Part shown: one piece after another, positions 24,338-38,247 of the stretch | Position numbering within the stretch: the stretch's first letter is position 1 | Layout of the letters: each line of letters starts with the position of its first letter | DNA from: Hyperoodon ampullatus | Taxonomy: Eukaryota > Chordata > Mammalia > Artiodactyla > Ziphiidae | DNA length: 64,000 nucleotides | Assembly: GCA_949752795.1 (NCBI GenBank) | Contig: CATKHW010000366.1 | Coordinates: forward strand, 186,001-250,000 | Reading direction: 5' to 3' | Translations under genes and position numbers: made by a program | The notes under the pieces: model-generated | What the model saw: the letters and a program-made list of their open reading frames with translations, nothing else | The model's database searches: none | What the model was told of the DNA's origin: nothing

Positions 24338-26077
24338 GGGGTTGGCTGAGACTTGGGTTAATTCTTCTTCCTTTCAGGAAATTACAGTGATATTTGCCCA
24401 TCCAAATGCCTAACAGCTACTCTCTCATTGGTTCTCCCTCCTCCCTTTCATCCTCTGCCAAATTGGCAACCTGTGCGAACCAGGAGGTTAAAGGGGCTGT
24501 CTCTCCAAGTTGGGAGGTTGATAGTAAAGCAGATGGAATGTCAAACCGGAGCACCAGGAGAGGGACAATTCGTTGAGTTTTACAAACCTTTCGTATTCAC
24601 AGTGTGTCCGTTCTCTAGGTTTCCCGTACATGTTATAACTGTAGTAATATTCCCTTCAACCTGGAGAGTTGGGACCCATGGAATGGGTGCCATGCATTAT
24701 TGCTTTAAAGGGTCTGCATTTGCTCACCAAATCGCACCAATCCTCTCAGTCCCAAGTGTCCAGCCTTATGCCACATCCAGCTGTCGTTGTAGATAGGGTC
24801 ATTCCAGGTTTCATCAGAGACCCTGAAGGAATTGTAAAGAATTTCCCAGTTTTTTTTTGTTTTGTTTTTGAAATTCCTTTTTATAGTGGGTTTGAGCTGA
24901 TTCTCGCTGCCATGTTTATGACAGTCTAGACACACTTGATTCCCTTACGGAGACATATCAATCCATAGGTTTTAAGATTCTTACTAGTCAGATATATTCC
25001 TCTGCGGGAAATATGGGGTTTTGATTCCCTTTCACTGAGGAAGGTGTAGGTCTTGTCTGTTCCATAGTTGGTTTTTGGAATGGTACCTGTGCTTATATCA
25101 AACTCTGGTTTTATGCATCACCCCACCTCTCCTTCCCCCTTAAGCAGGCATAAGAGTGTTTTCTAAATGTGAGACACTGTTCTCTTTCCTAACTCAGTTC
25201 AAGTGTAGCCATGTTTACAGGATCTTCATAAGTGATATCTTATGATAAGTTTCTTTTTCTCTGTGACGTATTTCACTTAGAATCATCGTACCTCAATCTA
25301 CCCATTTTGCTGCTACTGGTCTTATGACATTTATTTCATGGCTGAGGGATATTCCATCGTACGTAAGTACCACAATTTTTTGAACCATTTTTATATTTCC
25401 TGGGATATTTAAGGTGTACCCAAGTTGAGGTCCTTGTAAGCAGTGCAGCCCTAAATTTTGGGGTGGCTCTGTCTTATTGATTTTCAGTTTTTCCAAGGTA
25501 TATTCCCTAGACTGGAAGTGCCCTTGGCTCTGTAGCTCTGTTGTTTACTTCTTTTATGGAACACAATGCACTCCTCCAGAGAGGCAGTTGGCAATTTACA
25601 TCCCGCCCATCAGCATAACAAGGCTCCCTGTTCTCCAGGGCCTGTCTTGCCTTTCTGGTTTTTACACATTTTGTGGATGTCCCTTTTGACCGGTGGGAAG
25701 TGATACTCCTTTGTAGTGCAGATTTGCATTGCCCGCTTGCTTGCTTGGCCAAAAAGGACGTATGCGTTTTCTCCTGAATATATTCAGCAGAAAACGCATA
25801 TGCCCTTTTTGGCCAAGTGCATCATTGTCGAAGTTGTGCCCCTCTTCCTGTGCTTTAAAAGCAATTCCAACGTACCTCTTGAAATATGTTTCCTGCTATT
25901 CTGCCTCGCTTTCAAGTCCACCTCGTTGCCTTCCCTCAACAGGTTTTTGGATGATAGTTGTCCTTTATTACTCGGCCAGTTTGTGAATTGCTGTGCCCCT
26001 GAGCTCCATTTTTCAACTCGTTTTTGGTGAGCTGACCGCAAGTCCAAAATTTTGGTTCAGGACCTATACTGGTTCCC
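24338..26077 (+). repeat. Satellite monomer M15 (type 3/4 hybrid)
   Basis: Length 1,740 bp. Type-3 marks run through 24675 ('gggacccatgg', 'tttacaaacc'); type-4 marks run from 24729 ('caccaaatcgcacc', then the long T tract and 'acttcttttatggaac'). The crossover falls within 24676-24728. This accounts for the absence of a separate type-3 monomer in HOR copy B. Palindrome 25744-25817 is of type 4. Confidence 0.93.
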
Positions 26078-27815
26078 GGGGGTGGCTGAGACTTTGGTTA
26101 ATTCTTCTTCCTGCCGGGAAATTACAATGATATGTGCCCGTCCAAATGCCTAACAGCTACTCTCTCATTGGTTCTCCCTCTTCCCTTTCATCCTCTGCCA
26201 AATTGGAAACCTGTGCGAACCAGGAGGTTAAAGGGGCTGTCTCTCCAAGTTGGGAGGTTGATATTAAAGCAGATGGAAAGTCAAACCGGAGCCCCAGGAG
26301 AGGGACTATTCGTTGAGTTTTAGAAACCTTTCGTATTCACAGTGTGTCCGTTCTCTAGGTTTCCCGTACATGTTATAACTGTAGTAATATTCCCTTCAAC
26401 CTGGAGAGTTGGGAACCATGGAATGGGTGCCATGCATTATTGCTTTAAACGGTCTGCATTTGCTCACCAAATCGCACCAATCCTCTCAGTCCCAAGTGTC
26501 CAGCCTTATGCCACATCCAGCTGTCGTTGTAGATAGGGTCATTCCAGGTTTCATCAGAGACCCTGAAGGAATTGTAAAGAATTTCCCAGTTTTTTTGTTT
26601 TGTTTTTGAAATTCCTTTTTATAGTGGGTTTGAGCTGATTCTCGCTGCCATGTTTATGCCAGTCTAGACACACTTGATTCCCTTACGGAGACATATCAAT
26701 CCATAGGTTTTAATATTCTTACTAGTCAGATATATTCCTCTGCGGGAAATATGGGGTTTTGATTCCCTTTCACTGAGGAAGGTGTAGGTCTTGTCTATTC
26801 CATAGTTGGTTTTTGGAACGGTACCTGTGCTTATATCAAACTCTGGTTTTATGCATCACCCCACCTCTCCTTCCCCCTTAAGCAGGCATAAGAGTGTTTT
26901 CTAAATGTGAGACACTGTTCTCTTTCCTAACTCAGTTCAAGTGTAGCCATGTTTACAGGATCTTCATAAGTGATATCTTATGATAAGTTTCTTTTTCTCA
27001 GTGACTTATTTCACTTAGAATCATCGTACCTGAATCTACCCATTTTGCTGCTACTGGTCTTATGACATTGATTTCATGGCTGAGGGATATTCCATCGTAC
27101 GTAAGTACCACAATTTTTTGAACCATTTTTATATTTCCTGGGATATTTAAGGTGTACCCAAGTTGAGGTCCTTGTAAGCAGTGCAGCCCTAAATTTTGGG
27201 GTGGCTCTGTCTTATTGATTTTCAGTTTTCCCAAGGTATATTCCCTAGACTGGAAGTGCCCTTGGCTCTGTAGCTCTGTTCTTTACTTGTTTTAGGGAAC
27301 AGAATGCACTCATCCAGAGAGGCAGTTGGCAATTTACATCCCGCCCATCAGCATAACAAGGCTCCCTGTTCTCCAGGGCCTGTCTTGCCTTTCTGGTTTT
27401 TACACATTTTGTGGATGTCCCTTTTGACCGGTGGGAAGTGATACTTCTTTGTAGTGCAGATTTGCATTGCCCGCTTGCTTGCTTGGCCAAAAAGGACGTA
27501 TGCGTTTTCTCCTGAATATATTCAGCAGAAAACGCATATGCCCTTTTTGGCCAAGTGCATCATTGCCGAAGTTGTGCCCCTCTTCCTGTGCTTTAAAAGC
27601 AATTCCAACGTACCTCTTGAAATCTGTTTCCTGCTATTCTGCCTCGCTTTCAAGTCCACCTCGTTGCCTTCCCTCAACAGGTTTTTGGATGATAGTTGTC
27701 CTTTATTACTCAGCCAGTTTGTGAATTGCTGTGCCCCTGAGCTCCATTTTTCAACTCGTTTTTGGTGAGCTGACCGCAAGTCCAAAATTTTGGTTCAGGA
27801 CCTATACTGGTTCCC
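26078..27815 (+). repeat. Satellite monomer M16 (type 5)
   Basis: Length 1,738 bp. Matches M5, including 'agccccaggagagg', 'ttaatattcttact' and 'acagaatgcactcatcc'. Palindrome 27482-27555, imperfect as in M5. Confidence 0.95.
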
Positions 27816-29553
27816 GGTGGGTGGCTGAGACTTTGGTTAATTCTTGTTCCTGCCGGGAAATTACAATGATATGTGCCCGTCCAAATGCCTAACAGCTACT
27901 CTCTCATTGGTTCTCCCTCTTCCCTTTCATCCTCTGCCAAATTGGAAACCTGTGCGAACAAGGAGGTTAAAGGGGCTGTCTCTCCAAGTTGGGAGGTTGA
28001 TAGTAAAGCAGATGGAAAGTCAAACTGGAGCACCAGGAGAGGGACTATTCGTTGAGTTTTAGAAACCTTTCGTATTCACAGTGTGTCCGTTCTCTAGGTT
28101 TCCGGTACATGTTATAACTGTAGTAATATTCCCTTCAACCTGGAGAGTTGGGACCCATGGAATGGTTGCCATGCATTATTGCTTTAAAGGGTCTGCATTT
28201 GCTCACCCAATCTCACCAATCCTCTCAGTCCCAAGTTTCCAGCCTTATTCCACATCCAGCTGTCGTTGTAAATAGGGTCATTCCAGGTTTCATCATAGAC
28301 CCTGAAGGAATTGTAAAGAATTTCCCAGTTTTTTGTTTTGTTTTTGAAATTCCTTTTTATAGTGGGTTTGAGCTGATTCTCGCTGCCATGTTTATGCCAG
28401 TCTAGACACACTTGATTCCCTTACGGAGACATATCAATCCATAGGTTTTAAGATTCTTACTAGTCAGATATATTCCTCTGCGGGAAATATGGGGTTTTGT
28501 GTCCCTTTCACTGAGGAAGGTGTAGGTCTTGTCTATTCCATAGTTGGTTTTTGGAACGGTACCTGTGCTTATATCAAACTCTGGTTTTATGCATCACCCC
28601 ACCTCTCCTTCCCCCTTAAGCAGGCATAAGAGTGTTTTCTAAATGTGAGACACTGTTCTCTTTCCTAACTCAGTTCAAGTGTAGCCATGTTTACAGGATC
28701 TTCATAAGTGATATCTTTTGATAAGTTTCTTTTTCTGTGTGACTTATTTCACTTAGAATCATCGTACCTGAATCTACCCATTTTGCTGCTACTGGTCTTA
28801 TGACATTGATTTCATGGCTGAGGTATATTCCATCATACGTAAGTACCACAATTTTTTGAACCATTTTTATATTTCCTGGGATATTTAAGGTGTACCCAAG
28901 TTGAGGTCCTTGTAAGCAGTTCAGCCCTAAATTTTGGGGTGTCTCTGTCTTATTGATTTTCAGTTTTCCCAAGGTATATTCCCTAGACTGGAAGTGCCCT
29001 TGGCTCTGTAGCTCTGTTCTTTACTTGTTTTAGGGAACACAATGCACTCCTCCAGAGAGGCAGTTGGCAATTTACATCCCGCCCATCAGCATAACAAGGC
29101 ACCCTGTTCTCCAGGGCCTGTCTTGCCTTTCTGGTTTTTACACATTTTGTGGATGGCCCTTTTGACCGGTGGGAAGTGATACTTCTTTGTAGTGCAGATT
29201 TGCATTGCCCGCTTGCTTGCTTTGCCAAAAAGGGCGTATGCGTTATCTCCTGAATATATTCAGGAGAAAACACATACGCCCTTTTTGGCCAAGTGCATCA
29301 TTGTCGAAGTTGGGCCCCTCTTCCTGTGCTTTAAATGCGATTCCAACGTACCTCTTGAAATCTGTTTCCTGCTATTCTGCCTCGCTTTCAAGTCCGCCTC
29401 GTTGCCTTCCCTCAACAGATTTTTGGACGATAGTTGTCCTTTATTACTCAGCCAGTTTGTGAATTGCTGTGCCCCTGAGCTCCATTTTTCAACTCGTTTT
29501 TGGTGAGCTGACCGCAAGTCCAAAATTTTGCTTCAGGACCTATACTGGTTCCC
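27816..29553 (+). repeat. Satellite monomer M17 (type 6)
   Basis: Length 1,738 bp. Matches M6, including 'ttcttgttcctgcc', 'aatggttgccatgc' and 'gcagttcagccc'. Palindrome 29220-29293. Confidence 0.95.
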
Positions 29554-31291
29554 GGTGGGTGGCTGAGACTTTGGTTAATTCTTCTTCCTGCCGGGACATT
29601 ACAGTGATATGTGCCCGTCCAAATGCCTAACAGCTACTCTCTCATTGGTTCTCCCTCTTCCCTTTCATCCTCTGCCAAATTGGAAACCTGTTCGAACCAG
29701 GTAATTAAAGGGGCTGTCTCTCCAAGTTGGGAGGTTGATAGTAAAGCAGATGGAAAGTCAAACCGGAGCACCAGGAGAGGGACTATTCGTTGAGTTTTAG
29801 AAACCTTTCGTATTCACAGTGTGTCCGTTCTCTAGGATTCCGGTACATGTTATAACTGTAGTAATATTCCCTTCAACCTGGAGAGTTGGGACCCATGGAA
29901 TGGGTGCCATGCATTATTGCTTTAAAGGGTCTGCATTTGCTCACCCAATCTCAACAATCCTCTCAGTCCCAAGTGTCCAGCCTTATGCCACATCCAGCTG
30001 TCGTTGTAAATAGGGTCATTCCAGGTTTCATCAGAGACCCTGAAGGAATTGTAAAGAATTTCCCAGGTTTTTTGTTTTGTTTTTGAAATTCCTTTTAATA
30101 GTGGGTTTGATCTGATTCTCGCTGCCATGTTTATGCCAGTCTAGACACACTTGATTCCCTACGGAGACATATCATTACATAGGTTTTAAGATTCTTACTA
30201 GTCAGATATATTCCTCTGCGGGAAATATGGGGTTTTGAGTCCCTTTCACTGATGAAGGTGTAGGTCTTGTCTATTCCATAGTTGGTTTTTGGAACGGTAC
30301 CTGTGCTTATATCAAACTCTGGTTTTATGCATCACCCCACCTCTCCTTCCCCCTTAAGCAGGCATAAGAGTGTTTTCTAAATGTGAGACATTGTTCTCTT
30401 TCCTAACCCAGTTCAAGTGTAGCCATGTTTACAGGATCTTCATAAGTGATATCTTATGATAAGTTTCTTTTTCTGTGTGACTTATTTCACTTAGAATCAT
30501 CGTACCTGAATCCACCCATTTTGCTGCTACTGGTCTTATGACATTGATTTCATGGCTGAGGGATATTCCATCGTACGTAAGTACCACAATTTTTTGAACC
30601 ATTTTTATATTTCCTGGGATATTTAAGGTGTACCCAAGTTGAGGTCCTTGTAAGCAGTGCAGCCCTAAATTTTGGGGTGGCTCTGTCTTATTGATTTTCA
30701 GTTTTCCCAAGGAATATTCCCTAGACTGGAAGTACCCTTGGCTCTGTAGCTCTGTTCTTTACTTGTTTTAGGGAACACAATGCACTCCTCCAGAGAGGCA
30801 GTTGGCAATTTACATCCCGCCCATCAGCATAACAAGGCTCCCTGTTCACCAGGGCCTGTCTTTCCTTTCTGGTTTTTACACATTTTGTTGATGTCCCTTT
30901 TGACCGGTGGGAAGTGATACTTCTTTGTAGTGCAGATTTGCATTGCCCGCTTGCTTGCTTGGCCAAAAAGGGCGTATGCGTTTTCTCCTGAATATATTCA
31001 GGAGAAAACGCATACGCCCTTTTTGGCAAAGTGCATCATTGTCGAAGTTGTGCCCCTCTTCCTGTGCTTTAAAGGCGATTCCAACGTACCTCTTGTAATC
31101 TCGTTCCTGCTATTCTGCCTCGCTTTCAAGTCCGCCTCGTTGCCTTCCCTCAACAGACTTTTGGACGATAGTTGTCCTTTATTACTCGGCCAGTTTGTGA
31201 ATTGCTGTGCCCCTGAGCTCCATTTTTCAACTCGTTTTTGGTGAGCTGACAGCAAGTCCAACATTTTGGTTCAGGACCTATGCTGGTTCCA
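29554..31291 (+). repeat. Satellite monomer M18 (type 7)
   Basis: Length 1,738 bp. Matches M7, including 'aggattccggtac', the one-base deletion in 'ttccctacggag', 'gtaatctcgttcc' and final 'ttccagg'. The first 5,217-bp block begins about 700 bp in. Palindrome 30958-31031. Confidence 0.95.
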
Positions 31292-33030
31292 GGTGGGTGG
31301 CTGAGACTTTGGTTAATTCTTCTTCCTGCCAGGAAATTACAGTGATATGTGTCCGTCCAAATGCCTAACAGCTACTCTCTCATTGGTTCTCCCTCTTCCC
31401 TTTCATCCTCTGCCAAATTGGCAACCTGTGCGAACCAGGAGGTTAAAGGGGCTGTCTCTACAAGTCGGGAGGTTGATAGTAAAGCAGATGGAAAGTCAAA
31501 CCGGAGCACCAGGAGAGGGACTATTCGTTGAGTTTTAGAAACCTTTCGTATTCACAGTGTGTCCGTTCTCTAGGTTTCCCGTACATGTTATAGCTGTAGT
31601 AATATTCCCTTCAACCTGGAGAGTTGGGACCCATGGAATGGGTGCCAGGCATTTGTGCTTTAATGGGTCTGCATTTGCTCACCCAATCTCACCAATCGAC
31701 TCAGTCCCAAGTGTCTCTCCTTATGCCACATCCAGCTGTCATTGTAGATAGGGTCATTCCAGGTTTCATCAGAGACCCTGAAGGAATTGTAAAGAATTTC
31801 CCAGTTTTTTTGTTTTGTTTTTGAAATTCCTTTTTATAGTGGGTTTGAGCTGATTCTCGCTGCCATGTTTATGCCAGTGTAGACACACTTGATTCCCTTA
31901 CGGAGACATATCATTACATAGGTTTTAAGATTCTTACTAGTCAGATATATTCCACTGCGGGAAATATGGGGTTTTGAGTCCCTTTCACTGAGGAAGGTGT
32001 AGGTCTTGTCTATTCCATAGTTGGTTTTTGGAACGGTACCTGTGCTTATATCAAACTCTGGTTTTATGCATCACCCCACCTCTCCTTCCCCCTTAAGCAG
32101 GCATAAGAGGGTTTTCTAAATGTGAGACACTGTTCTCTTTCCTAACTCAGTTCAAGTGTAGCCATGTTTACAGGATCTTCATAAGTGATATCTTATGATA
32201 AGTTTCTTTTTCTGTGTGACTTATTTCACTTAGAATCATCGTACCTGAATCCACCCATTTTGCTGCTACTGGTCTTATGACATTGATTTCATGGCTGAGG
32301 GATATTCCATCGTACGTAAGTACCACAATTTTTTGAACCATTTTTATATTTCCTGGGATATTTAAGGTGTACCCAAGTTGAGGTCCTTGTAAGCAGTGCA
32401 GCCCTAAATTTTGGGGTGGCTCTATCTTATTGATTATCAGTTTTTCCAAGGTATATTCCCTAGACTGGAAGTGCCCTTGGCTCTGTAGCTCTGTTCTTTA
32501 CTTGTTTTAGGGAAAACAATGCACTCCTCCAGAGAGGCAGTTGGCAATTTACATCCCGCCCATCAGCATAACAAGGCTCCCTGTTCTCCAGGGCCTGTCT
32601 TGCCTTTCTGGTTTTTACACATTTTGTGGATGTCCCTTTTGACCGGTGGGAAGTGATACTTCTTTGTAGTGCAGATTTGCATTGCCCGCTTGCTTGCTAG
32701 GCCAAAAAGGGCGTATGCGTTTTCTCCTGAATATATTCAGGAGAAAACGCATACGCCCTTTTTGGCCAAGTGCATCATTGTCGAAGTTGGGCCCCTCTTC
32801 CTGTGCTTTAAAGGCGATTCCAACGTACCTCTTGAAATCTGTTTCCTGCTATTCTGCCTCGCTTTCAAGTCCGCCTCGTTGCCTTCCCTCAACAGATTTT
32901 TGGACGATAGTTGTCCTTTATTACTCAGCCAGTTTGTGAATTGCTGTGCCCCTGAGCTCCATTTTTCAACTCGTTTTTGGTGAGCTGACCGCAAGTCCAA
33001 AATTTTGGTTCAGGACCTATACTGGTTCCC
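31292..33030 (+). repeat. Satellite monomer M19 (type 8, block copy 1)
   Basis: Length 1,739 bp. Carries all type-8 marks ('aggcatttgtgctttaat', 'gattatcagtttttcc'), with a private 'agggaaaacaatgc'. Palindrome 32697-32770 with 'ctaggcc'. Confidence 0.95.
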
Positions 33031-34769
33031 GGTGGGTGGCTGAGACTTTGGTTAATTCTTCTTCCTGCTGGGAAGTTAGAGTGATATGTGCCCGTCCAAA
33101 TGCCTAACAGCTACTCTCTCATTGGTTCTCCCTCTTCCCTTTCATCCTCTGCCAAATTGGAAACCTGTGCGAACCAGGAGGTTAAAGGGGCTGTCTCTCC
33201 AAGTTGGGAGGTTGATATTAAAGCAGATGGAAAGTCAAACCGGAGCACCAGGAGAGGGACTATTCGTTGAGTTTTAGAAACCTTTCGTATTCACAGTGTG
33301 TCCGTTCTCTAGGTTTCCCGTACATGTTATAACTGTAGTAATATTCCCTTCAACCTGGAGAGTTGGGAACCATGGAATGGGTGCCATGCATTACTGCTTT
33401 AAACGGTCTGCATTTGCTCACCAAATCGCACCAATCCTCTCAGTCCCAAGTCTCCAGCCTTATGCCACATCCAGCTGTCGTTGTAGATAGGGTCATTCCA
33501 GGTTTCATCAGAGACCCTGAAGGAATTGTAAAGAATTTCCCAGTTTTTTTGTTTTGTTTTTGAAATTCCTTTTTATAGTGGGTTTGAGCTGATTCTCGCT
33601 GCCATGTTTATGCCAGTCTAGACACACTTGATTCCCTTACGGAGACATATCAATCCATAGGTTTTAAGATTATTACTAGTCAGATATATTCCTCTGCGGG
33701 AAATATGGGGTTTTGATTCCCTTTCACTGAGGAAGGTGTAGGTTTTGTCTATTCCATAGTTGGTTTTTGGAACGGTACCTGTGCTTATATCAAACTCTGG
33801 TTTTATGCATCACCCCACCTCTCCTTCCCCCTTAAGCAGGCATAAGAGTGTTTTCTAAATGTGAGACACTGTTCTCTTTCCTAACTCAGTTCAAGTGTAG
33901 CCATGTTTACAGGATCTTCATAAGTGATATCTTATGATAAGTTTCTTTTTCTCAGTGACTTATTTCACTTAGAATCATCGTACCTGAATCTACCCATTTT
34001 GCTGCTACTGGTCTTATGACATTGATTTCATGGCTGAGGGATATTCCATCGTACGTAAGTACCACAATTTTTTGAACCATTTTTATATTTCCTGGGATAT
34101 TTAAGGTGTACCCAAGTTGAGGTCCTTGTAAGCAGTGCAGCCCTAAATTTTGGGGTGGCTCTGTCTTATTGATTTTCAGTTTTTCCAAGGTATATTCCCT
34201 AGACTGGAAGTGCCCTTGGCTCTGTAGCTCTGTTCTTTACTTGTTTTAGGGAACACAATGCACTCCTCCAGAGAGGCAGTTGGCAAATTACATCCCGCAC
34301 ATCAGCATAACAAGGTTCCCTGTTCTCCAGGGCCTGTCTTGCCTTTCTGGTTTTTACACATTTTGTGGATGTCCCTTTTGACCGGTGGGAAGTGATACTT
34401 CTTTGTAGTGCAGATTTGCATTGCCCGCTTGCTTGCTTGGCCAAAAAGGGCGTATGCGTTTTCTCCTGAATATATTCAGGAGAAAACGCATACGCCCTTT
34501 TTGGCCAAGTGCATCATTGTCGAAGTTGTGCCCCTCTTCCTGTGCTTTAAAGGTGATTCCAACGTACCTCTTGAAATCTGTTTCCTGCTATTCTGCCTCG
34601 CTTTCAAGTCCGCCTGGTTGCCTTCCCTCAACAGATTTTTGGACGATAGTTGTCCTTTATTACTCGGCCAGTTTGTGAATTGCTGTGCCCCTGAGCTCCA
34701 TTTTTCAACTCGTTTTTGGTGAGCTGACCGCAAGTCCAAAATTTTGGTTCAGGACCTATACTGGTTCCC
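33031..34769 (+). repeat. Satellite monomer M20 (type 9, block copy 1)
   Basis: Length 1,739 bp. Type-9 marks throughout. Private features are 'aagattattactag', otherwise seen in type 1, and 'agaatcatcg' where M9 and M26 have 'agaataatcg'. Palindrome 34436-34509 is perfect as far as I can read. Confidence 0.94.
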
Positions 34770-36508
34770 GGTGGGTGGCTGAGACTTTGGTTAATTCTTC
34801 TTCCTGCCGGGAAGTTAGAGTGATATGTGCCCGTCCAAATGCCTAACAGCTACTCTCTCATTGGTTCTCCCTCTTCCCTTTCATCCTCTGCCAAATTGGA
34901 AACCTGTGCGAACCAGGAGGTTAAAGGGGCTGTCTCTCCAAGTTGGGAGATTGATAGTAAAGCAGATGGAAAGTCAAACCGGAGCACCAGGAGAGGGACT
35001 ATTCGTTGAGTTTTAGAAACCTTTCGTATTCACAGTGTGTCCGTTCTCTAGGTTACCCGTACATGTTATAACTGTAGTAATATTCCCTTCAACCTGGAGA
35101 GTTGGGAACCATGGAATGGGTGCCATGCATTGTTGCTTTAAAGGGTCTGCATTTGCTCACCAAATCGCACCAATCCTCTCAGTCCCAAGTGTCCAGCCTT
35201 ATGCCACATCCAGCTGTCGTTGTAGATAGGGTCATTCCAGGTTTCATCAGAGACCGTGAAGGAATTGTAAAGAATTTCCCAGTTTTTTTGTTTTGTTTTT
35301 GAAATTCCTTTTTATAGTGGGTTTGAGCTGATTCTCGCTGCCATGTTTATGCCAGTCTAGACACACTTGATTCCCTTACGGAGACATATCAATCCATAGG
35401 TTTTAAGATTCTTACTAGTCAGATATATTCCTCTGCGGGAAATATGGGGTTTTGATTCCCTTTCACTGAGGAAGGTGTAGGTCTTGTCTATTCCATAGTT
35501 GGTTTTTGGAACGGTACCTGTGCTTATATCAAACTCTGGTTTTATGCATCACCCCACCTCTCCTTCCCCCTTAAGCAGGCATAAGAGTGTTTTCTAAATG
35601 TGAGACATTGTTCTCTTTCCTAACCCAGTTCAAGTGTAGCCATGTTTACAGGATCTTCATAAGTGATATCTTATGATAAGTTTCTTTTTCTGTGTGACTT
35701 ATTTCACTTAGAATCATCGTACCTGAATCCACCCATTTTGCTGCTACTGGTCTTATGACATTGATTTCATGGCTGAGGGATATTCCATCGTACGTAAGTA
35801 CCACAATTTTTTGAACCATTTTTATATTTCCTGGGATATTTAAGGTGTACCCAAGTTGAGGTCCTTGTAAGCAGTGCAGCCCTAAATTTTGGGGTGGCTC
35901 TGTCTTATTGATTTTCAGTTTTCCCAAGGAATATTCCCTAGACTGGAAGTGCCCTTGGCTCTGTAGCTCTGTTCTTTACTTGTTTTAGGGAACACAATGC
36001 ACTCCTCCAGAGAGGCAGTTGGCAATTTACATCCCGCCCATCAGCATAACAAGGCTCCCTGTTCACCAGGGCCTGTCTTTCCTTTCTGGTTTTTACACAT
36101 TTTGTGGATGTCCCTTTTGACCGGTGGGAAGTGATACTTCTTTGTAGTGCAGATTTGCATTGCCCGCTTGCTTGCTTGGCCAAAAAGGGCGTATGCGTTT
36201 TCTCCTGAATATATTCAGGAGAAAACGCATACGCCCTTTTTGGCAAAGTGCATCATTGTCGAAGTTGTGCCCCTCTTCCTGTGCTTTAAAGGCGATTCCA
36301 ACGTACCTCTTGTAATCTCGTTCCTGCTATTCTGCCTCGCTTTCAAGTCCGCCTCGTTGCCTTCCCTCAACAGACTTTTGGACGATAGTTGTCCTTTATT
36401 ACTCGGCCAGTTTGTGAATTGCTGTGCCCCTGAGCTCCATTTTTCAACTCGTTTTTGGTGAGCTGACAGCAAGTCCAACATTTTGGTTCAGGACCTATGC
36501 TGGTTCCA
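34770..36508 (+). repeat. Satellite monomer M21 (type 10/7 hybrid)
   Basis: Length 1,739 bp. Type-10 marks ('taggttacccgtac', 'catgcattgttgc', 'actgaggaagg') run to 35470; type-7 marks ('gacattgttctc', 'cctaacccag', 'gtaatctcgttcc', final 'ttccagg') run from 35608. This is the first join of the triplication. Palindrome 36175-36248 carries the type-7 mismatch. Confidence 0.94.
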
Positions 36509-38247
36509 GGTGGGTGGCTGAGACTTTGGTTAATTCTTCTTCCTGCCAGGAAATTACAGTGATATGTGTCCGTCCAAATGCCTAACAGCTACTCTCTCAT
36601 TGGTTCTCCCTCTTCCCTTTCATCCTCTGCCAAATTGGCAACCTGTGCGAACCAGGAGGTTAAAGGGGCTGTCTCTACAAGTCGGGAGGTTGATAGTAAA
36701 GCAGATGGAAAGTCAAACCGGAGCACCAGGAGAGGGACTATTCGTTGAGTTTTAGAAACCTTTCGTATTCACAGTGTGTCCGTTCTCTAGGTTTCCCGTA
36801 CATGTTATAGCTGTAGTAATATTCCCTTCAACCTGGAGAGTTGGGACCCATGGAATGGGTGCCAGGCATTTGTGCTTTAATGGGTCTGCATTTGCTCACC
36901 CAATCTCACCAATCGACTCAGTCCCAAGTGTCTCTCCTTATGCCACATCCAGCTGTCATTGTAGATAGGGTCATTCCAGGTTTCATCAGAGACCCTGAAG
37001 GAATTGTAAAGAATTTCCCAGTTTTTTTGTTTTGTTTTTGAAATTCCTTTTTATAGTGGGTTTGAGCTGATTCTCGCTGCCATGTTTATGCCAGTGTAGA
37101 CACACTTGATTCCCTTACGGAGACATATCATTACATAGGTTTTAAGATTCTTACTAGTCAGATATATTCCACTGCGGGAAATATGGGGTTTTGAGTCCCT
37201 TTCACTGAGGAAGGTGTAGGTCTTGTCTATTCCATAGTTGGTTTTTGGAACGGTACCTGTGCTTATATCAAACTCTGGTTTTATGCATCACCCCACCTCT
37301 CCTTCCCCCTTAAGCAGGCATAAGAGGGTTTTCTAAATGTGAGACACTGTTCTCTTTCCTAACTCAGTTCAAGTGTAGCCATGTTTACAGGATCTTCATA
37401 AGTGATATCTTATGATAAGTTTCTTTTTCTGTGTGACTTATTTCACTTAGAATCATCGTACCTGAATCCACCCATTTTGCTGCTACTGGTCTTATGACAT
37501 TGATTTCATGGCTGAGGGATATTCCATCGTACGTAAGTACCACAATTTTTTGAACCATTTTTATATTTCCTGGGATATTTAAGGTGTACCCAAGTTGAGG
37601 TCCTTGTAAGCAGTGCAGCCCTAAATTTTGGGGTGGCTCTATCTTATTGATTATCAGTTTTTCCAAGGTATATTCCCTAGACTGGAAGTGCCCTTGGCTC
37701 TGTAGCTCTGTTCTTTACTTGTTTTAGGGAACACAATGCACTCCTCCAGAGAGGCAGTTGGCAATTTACATCCCGCCCATCAGCATAACAAGGCTCCCTG
37801 TTCTCCAGGGCCTGTCTTGCCTTTCTGGTTTTTACACATTTTGTGGATGTCCCTTTTGACCGGTGGGAAGTGATACTTCTTTGTAGTGCAGATTTGCATT
37901 GCCCGCTTGCTTGCTAGGCCAAAAAGGGCGTATGCGTTTTCTCCTGAATATATTCAGGAGAAAACGCATACGCCCTTTTTGGCCAAGTGCATCATTGTCG
38001 AAGTTGGGCCCCTCTTCCTGTGCTTTAAAGGCGATTCCAACGTACCTCTTGAAATCTGTTTCCTGCTATTCTGCCTCGCTTTCAAGTCCGCCTCGTTGCC
38101 TTCCCTCAACAGATTTTTGGACGATAGTTGTCCTTTATTACTCAGCCAGTTTGTGAATTGCTGTGCCCCTGAGCTCCATTTTTCAACTCGTTTTTGGTGA
38201 GCTGACCGCAAGTCCAAAATTTTGGTTCAGGACCTATACTGGTTCCC
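36509..38247 (+). repeat. Satellite monomer M22 (type 8, block copy 2)
   Basis: Length 1,739 bp. Type-8 marks throughout, near-identical to M8 and M19. Palindrome 37914-37987 with 'ctaggcc'. Confidence 0.95.
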
